In this document: positions 60,974 through 64,000 of the stretch, piece by piece | Numbering within the stretch: position 1 is the first letter of the stretch | Layout of the letters: the number at the start of each line of letters is the position of its first letter | Origin: Hippopus hippopus | Taxonomy: Eukaryota > Mollusca > Bivalvia > Cardiida > Cardiidae | Direction of reading: 5' to 3' | Assembly (NCBI GenBank): GCA_946811185.2 | Contig: OX328108.1 | Location: 34,656,493-34,720,492 of the forward strand | Length of the DNA: 64,000 nucleotides | The notes under the pieces: generated by a model | The model's database searches: none | Told to the model about the DNA's origin: nothing | What the model saw: only the letters and a program-made list of their open reading frames with translations | Program-made: the position numbers and the translations under genes

Positions 60974-62398
60974 TTATTATCCCCCACCAAAAAGGCGGCA
61001 GGGATATGGTAATACTAGCCGTCCATCCTTCCCTCCTTCTGTCATTCCGTCTGTCCAACTGTCCATCTGTCCGTCCTTCCTTCCCACTTTCTTCTCCGGA
61101 GCATAACTCAAAAACTATTAGAGGTGTAAACATGAAACTTCACATGTGGATAGATCTCATCAAGGAGAATTGCAATGCACATGAACCATAACTCTTGATT
61201 GCATAATTTAGGAGTTATTGTCCTTTGTTATTTTTCTTACTTAAATTTTGTCCAGAGCATAACTTGAAAACTACATGAGATATACAGGTTGATAGATGAC
61301 GTTAAAGAGAAGTGTAGTGTACAAGAACCATAACTGTCAGTGCAATAAGTTAGGAGTTATTGCCCTTTGCTATTTTTCATATTTAATTTTAGTCTGGAGC
61401 ATAAGTCAAAAACTATTAGAGGTGTAAACATGAAACTTCATAGGTGGATAGATCTTATCAAGGAAGTATAGTGCATAAGAACAATAACTCTTGATTGCAT
61501 AATTTAGGAGTTAATGTCCTTTGTTATTTTTCTTACTTAAATTTTGTCCAGAGCATAACTTGAAAACTACATGAGATATAACATGAATCTTCACAGGTTG
61601 ATAGATGACACTGAGTGAAAGTGCACTGTACAAGAACGATAACTTTCAGTACCATAATTTAGGAGTTATTGCCCTTTGCTATTTTTCATACTTAAATTTT
61701 GTCTGGAGCATAGCTAAAAAATTATTAAAGGTGTAAACATTAAACTTCACATGTGAATAGATCTTATCAAGGAGAAGTGCAGTGCATAAGAACCATAACT
61801 CTTGATTGCATAATTAAGGAATTATTGCCCTTTGTCATTTTTCTTACTTAAATTTTGTCCAGAGCATAACTTGAAAAGTACATAAGATAAAGACATGAAA
61901 CTTCACAGGTTTATAGAAGACATTGAGGAGAAGTGCAGTGTGCAAGAACCATAACTTTCAGTACCATTATTTAGGAGTTATTGCCCTCTGCTATTTTTCA
62001 TACTTAAATTTTGTCCGGAGCATAACTTGAAAAAGTTATGAAAGGTGTCAATGTGAGACTTCTGAGGTATGCAGATTTTATTGAGGAGAAGTGCAGTACC
62101 ATAATTTTGAAGTTATGTCCCTTTATTGATTTTTTAGGCTCAAGGTTTCTTTGGAACATATCTCGAGCTGTATTAACGTCACAGCTGGATAGTAGTCTCT
62201 GAGGAGGTGTGCAGTACACAAGAGTGATAACTCTTCCATCCATTATTTTTTTATTTATTGCTCTTTGTTGTTTTTCAGTTTCTGTTTTTTTGAAAATCTA
62301 ATTTCATATGTGTTTACACCTGACGGCTATATATGAAAAATGTACCTTATTGAAATTTTGCATTCAGCGGGGGATGGCCATGTCAACATGGCTCTTGT
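60974..62398 (+). mobile_element. Helentron-like (HINE) element, family C
   Basis: 5' end TTATTATCCCCCACC with inverted match GGGGGAT near 62370. Terminal hairpin GCCATGTCAACATGGC and TCTTGTT. A TCCGTCC-type tract (61019-61083) precedes an array of about 152-bp units. Confidence 0.72.
61095..62100 (+). repeat. Tandem array with dimeric period of about 300 bp
   Basis: Type 1 units (AAAAACTATTAGAGGTGTAA) start near 61100, 61398 and 61706. Type 2 units (ACTTGAAAACTACATGAGAT) start near 61256, 61553 and 61860. Confidence 0.88.
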
Positions 62399-62400
62399 TA

Positions 62401-62461
62401 TTATTTATATTATCATCACATTCACCTTCATCATCATCATAATTATTACCATAATCATCAC
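62401..62461. repeat. ATC/ATT trinucleotide tract
   Basis: TTATTATTTATATTATCATC then CATCATCATCATAATTATTA-like runs. A related ACC/ATC tract is at 62680-62702. Confidence 0.85.
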
Positions 62462-62668
62462 CAATACCATCTGGGTCATGTGTGGAACACTAGAGGACCG
62501 GGATTCAAGCCTCTCTGGAAGCACTGCAATTTTCATGGAATTGGCCTTGGACATAACATTTCTAAGCCCACTTGAGTCTAGTTCTGGTACGATCCAGGAC
62601 ATACAAGAATATGTGAGCTGCTGCCTTGGTATGACTGAAATGATGTCGAAGACAGTGTAAAACACCTT
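62462..62668 (+). mobile_element. SINE type 1, near full length
   Basis: B-box-like GGGATTCAAGCCTC (62500-62513). Body GGCCTTGGACATAACATTTC. 3' domain GGTATGACTGAAATGATG with GTGTAAAACACC. Confidence 0.75.
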
Positions 62669-62753
62669 CCATACAAATACCACCACCACCATCATCATCA
62701 TTAGTTTATCCTCCGATCATGTGTTTTGATGCTCATCAGTATTGATGCCCTTT

Positions 62754-63965
62754 TTAGCTCACCTGAGCACAAAGTGCTCAAAGTGAGCTTTTCTGATCGT
62801 GCTGTGTCTAGCATCCATCATCAACTTTTACCTTGTGTACGCTCTAGAGGCCATATTTTCAGTCCAACACTCGTGAAACTTGGCCAGAATGTTTGTCTTG
62901 ATTATATCTCGGACAAGTTGGAAAATGGATCATGTCGGGTCAAAAACTAGGTCACTAGGTCAAATCTTAGAAAATCTTGTGGCCACATTTTCAGTCCAAA
63001 ACTCTTGAAAGTTCGTCAGAGTGTTTGTTTTGATGATATCTCAAATGATTCTGAAAATACATGTAGGTCAGTTCGGACCAAAAACTAGATCAAATCTTAG
63101 AAAAACCTTGTGTACGCTCTAGAGGCCACATTTTCAGTCCAAAACTCTTGAAAAATGGTAAGAATGTTTGTCTTAATGATACCTCAGACAAAATGGATCA
63201 TGTTGGGTCAAAAACACAGTCACTAGGTCAAATCTTAGATAAACCTTGTGTACGCTCTATAGGCCACATTTTCAGTCCAAAACTCGTGAAAGTTGGTCAG
63301 AATGTTTGACTTGATGATATCTCGCACAAGTTCAAAAGTAGGTCATGTCAGGTCAAAAACTAGGTCACCAGGTCAAATCTTAGAAAAACCTTGTGTATGC
63401 TCTAGAGACCACATTTTGAGTCCAGGACTCTTGAAAGTTGGTCAGAATGTTTGTCCTGATGATATCTCGGATGAGTTTGAAAATGGGCCATGTCGGGTCA
63501 AAAACTAGGTCACTAGGTCAAATCTTAGAAAAACCTTGTGTACACGCTAGGGGCCACATTTTTAATTCAAAACTCTTGAATCTTGGTCAGAATGTTTGTC
63601 TTGATGATTACTTGGTTGAGTTTGCAAATGAGCCATGTTGGGTCAAAAACTAAGTTACTGGGTCACATCTTACAAAAACCATGTGTACCATCTAGAGGCC
63701 ACATTTTAAGTCAAATGTCATAATATATCTTGAATGAGTTTGAAAATAGGTCTCAACTACAATGGGAAATGGTCTATGCTTGGCTAAAAAGTAGGTCACT
63801 GAGAGAAATTCTAGAAAAAGTTGGAGGCCAAATTTTCAGTCCAATAATTTTGAAGGCTTGGTACAGTAGAATGTTTGTCATAATATCTTGAATGAGATTG
63901 AAAATGGGTCATGTTTGGTCAAAACACTCAGGCGAGCGACTTCAGGGCCATCATCGTACTCTTGT
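62754..63965 (+). mobile_element. Helentron-like (HINE) element, family A, copy 2
   Basis: 5' end TTAGCTCACCTGAGCACAAA; inverted match CTCAGGCGAGCGA; damaged hairpin AGGGCCATCATCG and CTCTTGTT. The array of six units (136-145 bp) is keyed by GTTTGTCTTGATGATATCTC and CTCTAGAGGCCACATTTTCA. The units differ from those of copy 1. Confidence 0.78.
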
Positions 63966-64000
63966 TATTTAGATCTACTGGCTCATTTAGGAGACCTCTT

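Overview
The window is eukaryotic, most likely from a bivalve mollusc. The evidence is GT-AG introns, a spliced metazoan gene, several SINE families with a shared 3' domain of the kind known from molluscs, and very dense non-autonomous DNA transposons. The GC-rich double-hairpin MITE at 505-757, 18723-18966 and 25627-25893 resembles a repeat I associate with Dreissena (zebra or quagga mussel). That species call is recall, not proof. There are no prokaryotic features, rRNA genes or CRISPR arrays.

Two host genes can be supported. (1) On the + strand, 29882-47915, there is a complete 11-exon gene for NSUN6, the NOL1/NOP2/Sun-domain RNA cytosine-5 methyltransferase. Every junction is GT-AG and in phase, giving 462 codons; the PUA domain, the SAM motif and both catalytic cysteines are present. 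(2) On the - strand, 8883-10595, there is an uninterrupted 570-residue secreted proline-rich protein built on a repeated PPTRTKSG-like motif. I recognise no family for it.

Layout: 1-2.4 kb, a row of MITEs and a hAT-like element. 2.45-7.98 kb (- strand), a full-length LINE with intact ORF1 (coiled coil, SGNH esterase, CCHC knuckle) and ORF2 (endonuclease and reverse transcriptase). 8-10.7 kb, the proline-rich gene. 10.8-29.7 kb, repeats only. 29.7-48.1 kb, NSUN6, with introns full of MITEs and a decayed mariner in intron 1. 48.7-53.2 kb, a 4.5-kb Helentron-like element holding a large tandem array. 53.3-64 kb, more MITEs, SINEs and Helentron-like elements, some nested.

The commonest repeat, called family A here, is a roughly 225-bp MITE. 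It has TTAA-CCCTTTACC termini and a palindromic core, and about 45 copies or fragments lie between 10.8 and 60.8 kb. Copies nested inside other copies reveal a TTAA target duplication, which points to a piggyBac-type origin. Several copies end 19-37 nt upstream of NSUN6 splice acceptors. NSUN6 also carries decayed local duplicates of two of its own exons (exon 5 and the last exon). The Helentron-like arrays have higher-order periodicity: an exact 1015-bp step of about seven 145-bp monomers in one family, and dimers in two others. Their monomers share a short phrase across otherwise different families.
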